Assembly: GCF_000814325.1 (NCBI RefSeq)
Contig: NZ_JPHF01000009.1
Location: 62,001 to 126,000 of the forward strand
Origin: Flavihumibacter sp. ZG627
GTDB lineage: Bacteria > Bacteroidota > Bacteroidia > Chitinophagales > Chitinophagaceae
Length of the DNA stretch: 64,000 nucleotides
Direction: 5' to 3'
The notes beneath the pieces are model-generated. The model saw only the letters and a list, made by a program, of their open reading frames with translations. It ran no database searches and was not told the origin of the DNA. A program made the translations under genes and the position numbers. Shown here one piece after another: positions 46,335-54,354 of this stretch. The number at the start of each line of letters is the position of its first letter. The stretch's first letter is position 1.

Positions 46335-46862
46335 TCAGTGACGTGAAACCACCCCCAGATCCCGAAAATAATCCAGTGGATCTACGTACTTTTTATTCTC
46401 TGTATTCAGGTAAATATTATCGGCTATAAGATCTTCAAGCCGGGTAAGGGGAAGGTCCTCAATAGTAGGTGACCGCACACAATATTCTTCTATAATGTAG
46501 GTTAGCTGGTTCATGCGGCCCAGCATCTGTTTGCTACTGGTTTTGCCAACAACATAACCATCATCAATCAAACCCAGTTCTCTGTCAATGAATTGTTCCG
46601 AAAAACCGTTTCGGCGTAGTAGGAGCAACAAACGTTCTTTGAACATACAATGTGTTCCCTGCAATGTTTTGCCATGAACAATAACCGTTAACCCGGATGG
46701 CTTGTGCATGTACAATACCAGCATCTTGCCAGGAAAGCAGGTCCGGATCAGTTTTGCATACCAGGTATGCAATTCCTGTCCGGGGGATGACTCTGAGATA
46801 TATAATGGCGCTTTTAAGCGCGATGCATTCAAAAGTTTATGCACCGCCTGGATGATGATCAT
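46335..46862 (-). CDS. DUF6933-like conserved protein
   Basis: A 175-residue protein without signal peptide or membrane segments. The N-terminal half (AVHKLLNASRL, LHTWYAKLIRTCFPGKMLVLYMH) resembles the DUF6933 family, small proteins built on a short alpha/beta unit with an invariant Trp-Tyr-Ala. The function of this family is unknown. It lies 33 bases downstream of the RhaM-type gene on the same strand and may be co-transcribed with the fucosidase set, although no sugar-related motif is seen. Confidence 0.6.
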   Translation of the reverse strand: MIIIQAVHKLLNASRLKAPLYISESSPGQELHTWYAKLIRTCFPGKMLVLYMHKPSGLTVIVHGKTLQGTHCMFKERLLLLLRRNGFSEQFIDRELGLIDDGYVVGKTSSKQMLGRMNQLTYIIEEYCVRSPTIEDLPLTRLEDLIADNIYLNTENKKYVDPLDYFRDLGVVSRH

Positions 46863-46895
46863 TCTTAAAGATAATAATTGGCACCTATTCTCCGC

Positions 46896-47234
46896 TCAAC
46901 TGTTCATTGGAAATTGGAATATCTCTTCCATCAGCACCCATTTTTTGCCCGGCTCCGCCCAGGGAAGACGCTGCTGAAACCTTTCCATCAGAGCCTCCCA
47001 GTCACACACGCGGCTATTTGAGGCATCGGCAGCAGCTTTTGCCTCAAAAGAAAAACCGGGAGTTGTCTCTATAATCATGAATAGCCTGTTACCCGTGCGG
47101 TAGATTCGCATTTCCTTAATACCGCTATCCCGTAGACTGTCCAGAACCTCAGGCCAAACTGCCTGGTGATATGACTCATATTCGGAAATGGCCTGAGGAT
47201 CATCTTTAAGATCGAGTGCAAGAGTATATCTCAT
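46896..47234 (-). CDS. L-rhamnose/L-fucose mutarotase family protein (RhaM type)
   Basis: A 112-residue ferredoxin-like alpha/beta-barrel protein of the DUF718/RhaM family. MRYTLALDLKDDPQAISEYESYH and HQAVWPEVLDSLRDSGIKEMRIYR (catalytic His in YHQAVWPEV) plus WEALMERFQQRLPWAEPGKKW match the family. It interconverts sugar anomers. The gene lies 20 bases after an alpha-L-fucosidase gene, so L-fucose is the more likely substrate here (inference from position), although the family name derives from L-rhamnose. Confidence 0.88.
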   Translation of the reverse strand: MRYTLALDLKDDPQAISEYESYHQAVWPEVLDSLRDSGIKEMRIYRTGNRLFMIIETTPGFSFEAKAAADASNSRVCDWEALMERFQQRLPWAEPGKKWVLMEEIFQFPMNS

Positions 47235-47254
47235 ATTCCGGTTTTTATGCCTGC

Positions 47255-48619
47255 CTATTCATAAATCATTTTTATCACTGTATCGTAGGCATCTTTTTCG
47301 ATGCCATCCAATCCAATTGTCAATACTTTTTTCTTGAGTTCGTAGGGGATGGATTTACCGTTTGCGAGCAGCTTTAGTGACTTTAGTTTCTTGTATGGAA
47401 AATTCTCCAGTCGAATCTTGGTGGCAGCGGTGTCAAGAACATGAAAATAAAATGCCTCGGTCGATCTTGTTACTGTACCCCAACTTTCTTTAGTTATACC
47501 CGCACCGCGAGTACCGTGGATACTTTCCGCATTTACTTGCATCCATTTCCCAATGGAGTCAAGCCTGTTTATAAACTCGGGTTGTATTACACCGTTGGGC
47601 ATGGGACCAACATTCAAAAGCATGTTAGCATCAAGTCCCGCAGCTTTTACCAGCAACTGAATCATTTCCCTTGTGCTTTTATAATTCCGGTCGGTTATAT
47701 TGAAACCCCAAGAGCCATTCATAGTTATGCAACTTTCGAGCGGAAGAGCAGAAATACTGTTTGGATCAGTACCCCATCCGGTTGTGTTCTGCCCGGGAAG
47801 ATCCTGTTCAAACATCTGGAAATCTTCCCCCTCAATAGGCGCCAGATGATGATTATTACCAATCAAAGTTCCGGGCTGCAAACGATGAATCAAGGAATAT
47901 ATCTCATCATACTGCCAATCCACTTTACTATCACCTTCCCATTTCTTAGTAGTTTCATTAAAGCTAACCTGGTCCCAATGGCCATCAAACCAGATGCCGG
48001 CTATCGGTCCATAATTAGTTAGCAACTCCGTCAACTGGTTCTTCATGAACTCGATATAATCGCCCCAACTGCCCCTTTCTGTGCGCCCCGTTCCCTGGCC
48101 GGTTCGGCCGGTCCAGTACTGGTAATCAGTGCGATACCAATCCAACAGCGAATAATATAAATAAAGTTTGATACCTTCCTTCCGGCATTCATCAGACAAG
48201 GCTTTCAGCACATCCTGCCCATAGGGTGTATTGGTAATTTTCCAATCGCTGTACTGAGTATCCCAGTTACTGAAGCTATCATGATGCCGCGTTATAAAAG
48301 TGATGTATTTCATACCGGCAGCCTTGGCAGCTGCTACCCAGGTGGCAGCATCAAACTGAGAGGGATAGAATAACTGTTGCAATTTCTGGTACTCCGGAAC
48401 CTTTATGTTTCTGTTGTTCATCACCCATTCCCCGTCACCCAGTACACTAGAAGCACCCCAATGAATGAACATCCCGAATTTATCAGCCTGAAACGCTTTC
48501 CTTGCCGCAATTACTTCGGCGCTGGGCTGGTATGGCTGGGAAATCAAATCATGTGGCTCAAACAAAGCCGCCAATATTAAACCTGTAGCAATGGACAGAT
48601 TCCAAAATTGCGAACGCAT
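47255..48619 (-). CDS. GH29 alpha-L-fucosidase
   Basis: A 454-residue enzyme starting at MRSQFWNLSIATGLILAALF (48619), a signal peptide. The frame extends to 48781, but that extension would leave only 8 bases to the divergent amidohydrolase gene and puts ~54 residues before the signal. GH29 motifs: FGMFIHWGASSVLGDGEW, TFITRHHDSFSNW, and nucleophile Asp in GIWFDGHWDQ. A C-terminal beta-sandwich follows. It removes terminal fucose from glycans. With the mutarotase it forms a small fucose-release unit. Confidence 0.92.
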   Translation of the reverse strand: MRSQFWNLSIATGLILAALFEPHDLISQPYQPSAEVIAARKAFQADKFGMFIHWGASSVLGDGEWVMNNRNIKVPEYQKLQQLFYPSQFDAATWVAAAKAAGMKYITFITRHHDSFSNWDTQYSDWKITNTPYGQDVLKALSDECRKEGIKLYLYYSLLDWYRTDYQYWTGRTGQGTGRTERGSWGDYIEFMKNQLTELLTNYGPIAGIWFDGHWDQVSFNETTKKWEGDSKVDWQYDEIYSLIHRLQPGTLIGNNHHLAPIEGEDFQMFEQDLPGQNTTGWGTDPNSISALPLESCITMNGSWGFNITDRNYKSTREMIQLLVKAAGLDANMLLNVGPMPNGVIQPEFINRLDSIGKWMQVNAESIHGTRGAGITKESWGTVTRSTEAFYFHVLDTAATKIRLENFPYKKLKSLKLLANGKSIPYELKKKVLTIGLDGIEKDAYDTVIKMIYE

Positions 48620-48789
48620 ATCGTTAGGGCAACCATTTGAGGGTGCTGCTATCAAACTACAAACTTTCTGCTGAACAGCCTTAGGGAAAATGGCAGGAGT
48701 TAATATTTTCCCAGTAAATGCCAAAATACACCAGTTTCCCCTTTTAAAAAGTTGAAATATAATATCGTAACTTTTCTTCAAACTGAATT

Positions 48790-50376
48790 ATGAAATTGCA
48801 GGTATTCCTTTCTGTTAGACTCCTTTCCCTTCTGTTGCTGCATTCACTATTCCTTAGTGCCCAGCCTTTTGACATCATTATCCGGAATGGTAAAATAATT
48901 AATGGCACCGGAAATGCCTGGTTCAGGGGGGATGTGGGAATAATGAATGACAGGATCATCAGAATAGGAAATCTTGCTGCCGAAAAGGCAACAAAAACAA
49001 TTGATGCAACCGGACTGATTGTTGCCCCTGGTTTCATTGATGTTCATGGTCATGTGGAAGGAAGCATCCTTGAACGCCCAACCTCCGATAATTTTATCTA
49101 TGATGGCGTTACAACAATTATAACAGGAAATTGTGGGGGATCAGCGGATGATCTCTCACAGTTTTTCGCATCGCTCGACAGTATAAAAACATCATTAAAT
49201 ATTGCCTCGCTGGTAGGCCATAATACAGTCAGACGTTTAGCAGTTGGGTTGGAAAATAAAATTATTACCGAATCTGACCAGCGCAAAATGGACAGTATTG
49301 TTGCAAAGGCAATGCAGGATGGAGCTGTTGGACTATCAACAGGCCTGATATATCTTCCAGGTATGTTTTCCAAAACCGAGGAAGTGGTTAGCCTGGCAAA
49401 AGTAGCAGCAGCTCATAAAGGAGTATATGCTTCTCATATACGCAACGAAGGAAATAAGGTTGCTGAAGCCATCAGGGAGGCAATCAATATTGGTAAAGAA
49501 GCTGCAATACCTGTTCAGATCTCACATTTTAAAGTGAGCGGAAGATCAAACTGGGGCCGCTCGGGTGAAACATTGTCTTATATCGAAGAGGCCAGAAAGG
49601 GGGGATATGATGTTACTATCGATCAGTATCCCTACACAGCCAGCAGTACCAATCTGAATACACAGTTACCGGATTGGGCACAGGATGGCGGACTGGACTC
49701 AATTCGTTTACGATTTGGCAATCCGGCTGTTAAAGAGCGCATCGTTAGCGATATGATTTCTCAGATGAAAAAAAATAAATACAAAAATTATAGCCATGCA
49801 GTTGTGGCCCGTTTCTCCGCCGATAGTAGTTACAATGGAAAATCAATTACAGAGATAAATAAAATTAAAGGCAGGAAACCAAAATTAAAACAAGAGGTGT
49901 TAACAGTTATAGATATGATCGATTCCGGTGGTGCACAAATGATTTATCATAGCATGAATGAAAATGATGTGCGCTACTTCATGCAATATCCACACAATAT
50001 GATTGGGGCCGACGCTGGTGTATCAAGTGGACGGGGAATGCCGCATCCCCGTGGGTATGGCAGCAACGCAAGGGTACTTGCAAAATATGTACGGGAAGAA
50101 AAGATCATAAGCCTTGAGGAAGCAATACGTCGGATGACTTCCCTTGCAGCGCAGAAATTCAACCTTAAAAACCGCGGACTTATAATGGAAGGTATGGCTG
50201 CCGATATTGTTGTTTTTGATGCCGAAAAAGTGACGGATCGTTCCACCTTTGAACAACCTCATCAGTTCTCAGAAGGATTCAGGTATGTATTGGTGAATGG
50301 GCAAATGGTTATTGATGAAGGAAAACATACAGGTACACGAAGTGGTAGCTGCCTGTATGGACCAGCTAAACGTTAG
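48790..50376 (+). CDS. Secreted N-acyl-D-amino-acid deacylase family amidohydrolase
   Basis: A 528-residue protein with signal peptide MKLQVFLSVRLLSLLLLHSLFLSAQ. Amidohydrolase motifs: APGFIDVHGHVEGS (HxH metal ligands), GNCGGSADDL, SHIRNEGNKV, VQISHFKVSGRSNWG, and the metal-binding Asp in GADAGVSSGRG. The C-terminal beta-sandwich ends with GMAADIVVFDAEKVTD and YVLVNGQMVIDEGKH. The family (D-aminoacylase, dihydroorotase-like) hydrolyses N-acylated D-amino acids or related peptides in the periplasm. The precise substrate is not evident. Its last 11 bases overlap the convergent DUF892-like gene. Confidence 0.92.
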   Translation: MKLQVFLSVRLLSLLLLHSLFLSAQPFDIIIRNGKIINGTGNAWFRGDVGIMNDRIIRIGNLAAEKATKTIDATGLIVAPGFIDVHGHVEGSILERPTSDNFIYDGVTTIITGNCGGSADDLSQFFASLDSIKTSLNIASLVGHNTVRRLAVGLENKIITESDQRKMDSIVAKAMQDGAVGLSTGLIYLPGMFSKTEEVVSLAKVAAAHKGVYASHIRNEGNKVAEAIREAINIGKEAAIPVQISHFKVSGRSNWGRSGETLSYIEEARKGGYDVTIDQYPYTASSTNLNTQLPDWAQDGGLDSIRLRFGNPAVKERIVSDMISQMKKNKYKNYSHAVVARFSADSSYNGKSITEINKIKGRKPKLKQEVLTVIDMIDSGGAQMIYHSMNENDVRYFMQYPHNMIGADAGVSSGRGMPHPRGYGSNARVLAKYVREEKIISLEEAIRRMTSLAAQKFNLKNRGLIMEGMAADIVVFDAEKVTDRSTFEQPHQFSEGFRYVLVNGQMVIDEGKHTGTRSGSCLYGPAKR

Positions 50377-50893
50377 GCAATGAAATTGGCGCCCTTGCCC
50401 TTATGTTTATATCATGCTCTGCCAACTGTGATAGCCTGTCATCAATCTGCTTTTCATTCACTTCAGCTTCATGAAACACAGAAGCAAATTTTTCCATCCC
50501 CAATGTATTGGCAAATGCAGCCGCAGTTCCGTAACTACTGATCTTATAATGATTAATTTCCTGGATACAGGATAGCAAACAGGCATCACTCACTTCAGGA
50601 TCAGCACATTGTTGTAGTTTTTCGTTGCAGGATTGAATAAAGGCCTGCATTGGTTTACTCGCTATAGCCTGGGAAAACATTTTCTCTTCAGCAAAAAAAC
50701 CAGTTAGCACTAAGATATGTTTCTCTATAAAAATGAGGTATCTGGAAAGTACTTCTTTCAATTTGAACGTATTCGCCCGGTTGGTCCAATCGTGGATGAC
50801 CTGTTTTAACTGCATCTCACCGCTAAGAAGATTACGTGCATCATAATCTAGCAGGTCATGAAGATTGCTGATCTCTTTGTTTAGCGCTGCCAT
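50366..50893 (-). CDS. DUF892-like ferritin-fold protein, second copy
   Basis: A 175-residue all-helical protein related to YciE/YciF: LHDLLDYDARNLLSGEMQLKQVI corresponds to the first helix, and INHYKISSYGTAAAFANTLGMEK matches the HYxIxxYGxxxxFAxxLG signature of the other copy at 45684. Several iron-ligand positions differ from that copy (Glu and His partly replaced), so it may be a divergent or non-ferroxidase member. Overlaps the amidohydrolase stop region by 11 bases (tail to tail). Confidence 0.75.
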   Translation of the reverse strand: MAALNKEISNLHDLLDYDARNLLSGEMQLKQVIHDWTNRANTFKLKEVLSRYLIFIEKHILVLTGFFAEEKMFSQAIASKPMQAFIQSCNEKLQQCADPEVSDACLLSCIQEINHYKISSYGTAAAFANTLGMEKFASVFHEAEVNEKQIDDRLSQLAEHDINIRARAPISLPNV

Positions 50894-50974
50894 AGAACTA
50901 ATTTTAGGATAGTCAAGCTATGAAAATACTTTCTGCAAAACAATGATAGAAATCAACTTTAAAAATGAAGATGA

Positions 50975-51598
50975 TCACTTACTTAGAAACGCTACCATTT
51001 TCTGCCTGTTTGATCTAAGAACGGTGATAGCCTTATTGAGATGAGCTTGTAAAACCGGATCATTTTCCTTTCCAAGTTGAACTGTGTAGGTATTGATTAA
51101 ACTTTCCTGTTGCTTTAGCATGGTACTCTTCCAAGCCTCATCAAATGAAACCTCTTTTAGCTTTTCCAGCTCCGATACTTCCTTTCCCTGTGCAGGCCCA
51201 TTTGGCGCATTACCACTAATTGCTTTTAACTCATCAAGCAACTGCTGATGGTCAACCCTAAGTGCACGTGCCAGATTTTTTATATCTGCATTCGTTCCTT
51301 TACTCTCCGCAAGTCCCGCGATATGTATGTCCTGCTGATGGCTTCTTAACGCCTTCTCAATGAATGGGGCCGCATTAGTAGCCGTTGTTCCAACAACTGG
51401 TTCTGACACATCATTTCCTGTTGAATTTTTTGGGTCAGGTCTGGGTTCAGGAACTTCCTTTCCTTCAACAATTTTAGGAGAGTCGCTTTCAGAAGAAACT
51501 ATTACTTCTTCTTCCTTGTTTGCTTCGGTTATACAGGATGATAGCGAAACCGAAAAGCTGAACAACACGAATAACAGAAATAGGTGAAATAATTTCAT
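50975..51598 (-). CDS. DUF4142 lipoprotein
   Basis: A 207-residue lipoprotein: signal MKLFHLFLLFVLFSFSVSL with lipobox LSSC. A low-complexity Glu/Ser/Pro-rich linker (~25-70) leads to the DUF4142 four-helix bundle. Characteristic segments: QDIHIAGLAESKGTNADIKNLARALRVDHQQLLDELKAI and KQQESLINTYTVQLGKENDPVLQAHLNKAITVLRSNRQ. The domain is ferritin-like in fold and often found beside stress genes; function unknown. It overlaps the CinA gene by four bases. Confidence 0.88.
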   Translation of the reverse strand: MKLFHLFLLFVLFSFSVSLSSCITEANKEEEVIVSSESDSPKIVEGKEVPEPRPDPKNSTGNDVSEPVVGTTATNAAPFIEKALRSHQQDIHIAGLAESKGTNADIKNLARALRVDHQQLLDELKAISGNAPNGPAQGKEVSELEKLKEVSFDEAWKSTMLKQQESLINTYTVQLGKENDPVLQAHLNKAITVLRSNRQKMVAFLSK

Positions 51599-52095
51599 AT
51601 AATTGTTTTTAACAGCAGATCAATGGCCTGCCGCGCGTATCCCTGCTGAACCTCATGGAATTCTCCCTCTGATCCTTTAAGCCTTTTATGTAGTATAACC
51701 TGGTCGGGCGTGCATATAGCTAACCAGGCGTAAGGCTGATCAATATCCAATTCCTGATCGGGGGCCGCGTATCCTGTTATAGCACAACCATAATCGGCTC
51801 CAAAATTTGTTGCTGCAGCCATTGCCATTTTTTCTGCAATTTTTGCACTTACGCCATTCACCTTATCTGCTTTTATTGGATCAATCCCAAGATGTTTAAA
51901 CTTCTGGCTATTATTATAGACGGTAATACCACCCTGGAAAAAACTTGTGGCCTTATCTGCAGATGAGATCCAGGCTTGAATATATCCTGAAGTTACACTT
52001 TCTGCAATAGCAATTGTCTTGGAACGGGTTATTAGTATCCTACCCAGTTCCTTTATTTCAACTAGAGGTATTTCTGTTCTAACCATATGCATCAT
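51595..52095 (-). CDS. CinA C-terminal-domain protein (nicotinamide-nucleotide amidase type)
   Basis: A 166-residue stand-alone CinA domain (PncC type). IAIAESVTSGYIQAWISSADKATSFFQGGITVYNNSQK contains the conserved ESxTxG motif; GADYGCAITGYAAPD matches the AxGITGxAGP loop, here with Tyr-Ala-Ala in place of Ile-Ala-Gly at part of it. It probably deamidates NMN. Three ATG codons within nine residues (52095, 52092, 52086) make the exact start uncertain. The last four bases overlap the start of the DUF4142 gene. Confidence 0.85.
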   Translation of the reverse strand: MMHMVRTEIPLVEIKELGRILITRSKTIAIAESVTSGYIQAWISSADKATSFFQGGITVYNNSQKFKHLGIDPIKADKVNGVSAKIAEKMAMAAATNFGADYGCAITGYAAPDQELDIDQPYAWLAICTPDQVILHKRLKGSEGEFHEVQQGYARQAIDLLLKTII

Positions 52096-52199
52096 TAAAC
52101 CAGCTGGTTAAAAAAACGTGCCATCTGCATTATAGAATTGGCTGGTACCCTGTTTGCATGGATGTTGAAACAGAATTCATAACTTTTAAAACGAATGCC

Positions 52200-52463
52200 A
52201 TGTACAAAACAATTATGTATTTCAGCGCTGATCCCGGGCCAGGTAAAGGGGGTGGTTCCAACGGTAATGATAGCCAGGGTCCAGTGACAAACCGTGATAA
52301 TGATATCACTAATAAAGATGACCAGGATGATATTGGTGAAGGTGCAGGAAATAATGATATCGGGGGGAATAACGAACCTGAGATTGATCATCCTGCCCCT
52401 CAGCCATCCACTACAGAAGAAAAGATCCCAAATATGACAGACAAGCAAAACCGGCCCATGTAG
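52200..52463 (+). CDS. Small Asp/Asn/Gly-rich hypothetical protein
   Basis: An 87-residue frame from MYKTIMYFSADPGPGKGGG; an upstream ATG at 52158 is also in frame. It is highly acidic and polar (NDITNKDDQDDIGEGAGNND) and has no recognisable fold, so it is likely disordered. A strong hairpin follows 25 bases after the stop, which supports a real transcription unit. The opposite-strand frame over the same bases (52095-52448) is less protein-like. Confidence is modest. Confidence 0.45.
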   Translation: MYKTIMYFSADPGPGKGGGSNGNDSQGPVTNRDNDITNKDDQDDIGEGAGNNDIGGNNEPEIDHPAPQPSTTEEKIPNMTDKQNRPM

Positions 52464-52488
52464 TTTTGGTGTAATAGTGGATAACAGA

Positions 52489-52512
52489 AGAGGCTGTCAA
52501 ATGACAGCCTCT
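52489..52512. terminator. Strong hairpin terminator between converging genes
   Basis: AGAGGCTGTC and GACAGCCTCT form a perfect 10-bp stem with a 4-base loop. On the + strand it is followed by TTGGTTT. It lies between the small acidic frame and the low-complexity protein gene, so it may serve both directions. Confidence 0.7.
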
Positions 52513-52537
52513 TTGGTTTCAGAAACAAACAGAACGT

Positions 52538-53734
52538 TTATTTCTTCGCGTTCTTCTCAGCAAGAGAAGAATCTTTTGATTTATTACCATCCTTATTTTC
52601 TTCAGACTGGTCTCTCTTATCAGTATTGCTCATGGATGACATTGAAGTGGATTTGCCGGCTTCAGATTTATTGCCTTCCTGTGAGCTTTGTTTCCATGGA
52701 TCCTGCTTAGACTTATCTTCCTGGCTACTATACTGACCAGAGAACTGCTGCGATGATCTTTCCTCACCGGATTGCCCTTGGTTCCATGCCTGGTTACTCT
52801 GGTTTCCCTGGCTTCCCTGGCTTCCCTGGCTTCCCTGGTTACCCTGGTTTCCCTGGTTCCAGGATTGATTTCTCTGATCACCCTGGTTGCCATACTGTTC
52901 ACGATCCTGGTTCCAGTTTTGCTGACCCTGGTTCCATTGCTGGCCATAAGATTGATTGGATCCCTGGTTGCCCGATCCATAACCCTGATTACCCTGGCCG
53001 TATCCCTGATTTGATTGGCCATAACCCTGGTTGGATTGGCCATAGCCCTGGTGCCCCTGACCATGATGCTCCTGGTTCCAGCCCTGTTGGCCCATACCTT
53101 GTTGATTCCAAGACTGATGGCCCTGTCCCTGACCCTGGTTCCATGACTGGTGTTCCTGGCCCTGATTCCATGCCTGTTGGCCAGATCCTGGATTACGCTC
53201 ATTGTAACCACCAAAGCTTCCCTGTCCGTAAGATTGCTGCTGATTGCCGAATCCACCTTGTGGGAAATTGCGCTGACTTTGATCCCATGGCATTCCTCCA
53301 CCAAAGTTTCCGGAATTATATCCTTGCTCCATTCCACGGCCCCACGACTGCTGGTTACCTTGTCCATAACCGCGATTGTACCCGCCCTGATTATAACCAC
53401 GGTCATCATATCCTCGCTGGTCATATCCTCGCTGATCATAACCACGTTGCTCATGGCCGCGCTGATCGTAACCCTGGCCATAATCATTTCCTCCATATGA
53501 TCCAAAATCACGTCCTTCACGGCCCCGATCATAACCCCGATCCTGGCGACTCATATAACTGTCGCGACCCTGATTCCTTTGTCCTTCCCATGAACGGTCA
53601 TCATCATAAGACCTGTCCCGACGATCATAATCTTCTTCACCTTCCCTGTCATAACCAAATCCCCTGTCATTATTATAGTGTGAACCATAAGACTCATTTC
53701 GTCCGTAATTGCTTCTTGAGTTTTCTCGTTTCAT
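52538..53734 (-). CDS. Low-complexity Gly/Gln/Asn/Tyr-rich (prion-like) protein
   Basis: A 398-residue protein with no globular domain. Residues ~1-90 are rich in Arg, Asp, Gly and Tyr; ~90-125 repeat QRGYD/QRGYN units; ~130-310 repeat WNQGQ, QGYGQSN and NQGSQGS units; the last ~85 residues are Ser/Lys/Glu-rich. Aromatic Tyr and Trp are spaced regularly in a Gln/Gly/Asn background, the composition of phase-separating domains such as FUS-type. The DNA shows short tandem repeats (52803-52840). No signal peptide. Function unknown; a cytoplasmic condensate or nucleic-acid-associated stress role is speculative. Confidence 0.7.
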   Translation of the reverse strand: MKRENSRSNYGRNESYGSHYNNDRGFGYDREGEEDYDRRDRSYDDDRSWEGQRNQGRDSYMSRQDRGYDRGREGRDFGSYGGNDYGQGYDQRGHEQRGYDQRGYDQRGYDDRGYNQGGYNRGYGQGNQQSWGRGMEQGYNSGNFGGGMPWDQSQRNFPQGGFGNQQQSYGQGSFGGYNERNPGSGQQAWNQGQEHQSWNQGQGQGHQSWNQQGMGQQGWNQEHHGQGHQGYGQSNQGYGQSNQGYGQGNQGYGSGNQGSNQSYGQQWNQGQQNWNQDREQYGNQGDQRNQSWNQGNQGNQGSQGSQGSQGNQSNQAWNQGQSGEERSSQQFSGQYSSQEDKSKQDPWKQSSQEGNKSEAGKSTSMSSMSNTDKRDQSEENKDGNKSKDSSLAEKNAKK

Positions 53735-53848
53735 AACAATCGTTTTTTTGTTTAAAAATTAATGGCATTACTACCATGCAAAACGATTGCCCCGTAATCA
53801 TGAAAATTTCACGTTCTAAATCGTGTAATGGAATCTACTTTTAATACA

Positions 53849-54310
53849 TCATTTTACCCTCTTTTGTTTCTGTAGAGCAATCTCCTCAGCCTCTTCTATA
53901 CTATGAGATTCATTTGCACTATCATGCTCCCTTGCTTTGTCAAAGAGGTGCTGGTAATATTTACGCATACGTATCAGATCCTCTTCCGTTAGCTCTTCAA
54001 TATCTATGAGTTTATTGCTAGCTTTATCACTGCTTGCAATCAGTTCATTAAGTTTTAATTGTAAAGCAAGTGTGTCCTTATTCTGAGACTGCTGAATGAC
54101 GAATACCATCAAAAAGGTAATGATAGTAGTACCTGTATTTATTACCAACTGCCATGTGTCTGAAAATTTGAAAACCGGACCCAATAAAGCCCAGACAATT
54201 ACTATTAACATGGCAATAATTGATGCAATAGGACTACCGGTAGCCCTAGTAACTTTATCAGCTACTGAGGCGAACGTTTTGGAAAGACCGCCGCTTTTAT
54301 TTTTACCCAT
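53849..54310 (-). CDS. Low-affinity iron permease family protein
   Basis: A 153-residue protein with two membrane segments (~27-47 IASIIAMLIVIVWALLGPVF and ~55-75). FASVADKVTRATGSPIAS at the N-terminus and FVIQQSQNKDTLALQLKLNELIAS after TM2 match the low-affinity iron permease domain (PF04120). The C-terminal helix is highly charged (RMRKYYQHLFDKAREHDSAN). Actual iron transport by bacterial members is not established. It lies 44 bases upstream of nothing on its own strand that shares an obvious pathway. Confidence 0.8.
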   Translation of the reverse strand: MGKNKSGGLSKTFASVADKVTRATGSPIASIIAMLIVIVWALLGPVFKFSDTWQLVINTGTTIITFLMVFVIQQSQNKDTLALQLKLNELIASSDKASNKLIDIEELTEEDLIRMRKYYQHLFDKAREHDSANESHSIEEAEEIALQKQKRVK

Positions 54311-54354
54311 AACCTTTTTTTACCCTGATCATTCAATTCCCGTACTTGGGGAGC

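Noticed and set aside
48620-48781. N-terminal extension of the GH29 fucosidase
   Set aside because: The extension has no family similarity, would precede a good signal peptide, and leaves 8 bases to the divergent gene. The start at 48619 is preferred.
52095-52448. 117-codon - strand frame upstream of CinA
   Set aside because: Ile/Val/Thr-rich antisense of the acidic + frame with no recognisable domain; neither strand is secure, but the + strand has a following hairpin.
52753-53736. 327-codon + strand frame rich in Pro/Gly (collagen-like)
   Set aside because: It is the antisense shadow of the repetitive Gly/Gln/Asn-rich gene on the - strand; the repeat periodicity carries open frames in several phases. 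The - strand frame has a better start and continues into a non-repetitive charged tail.
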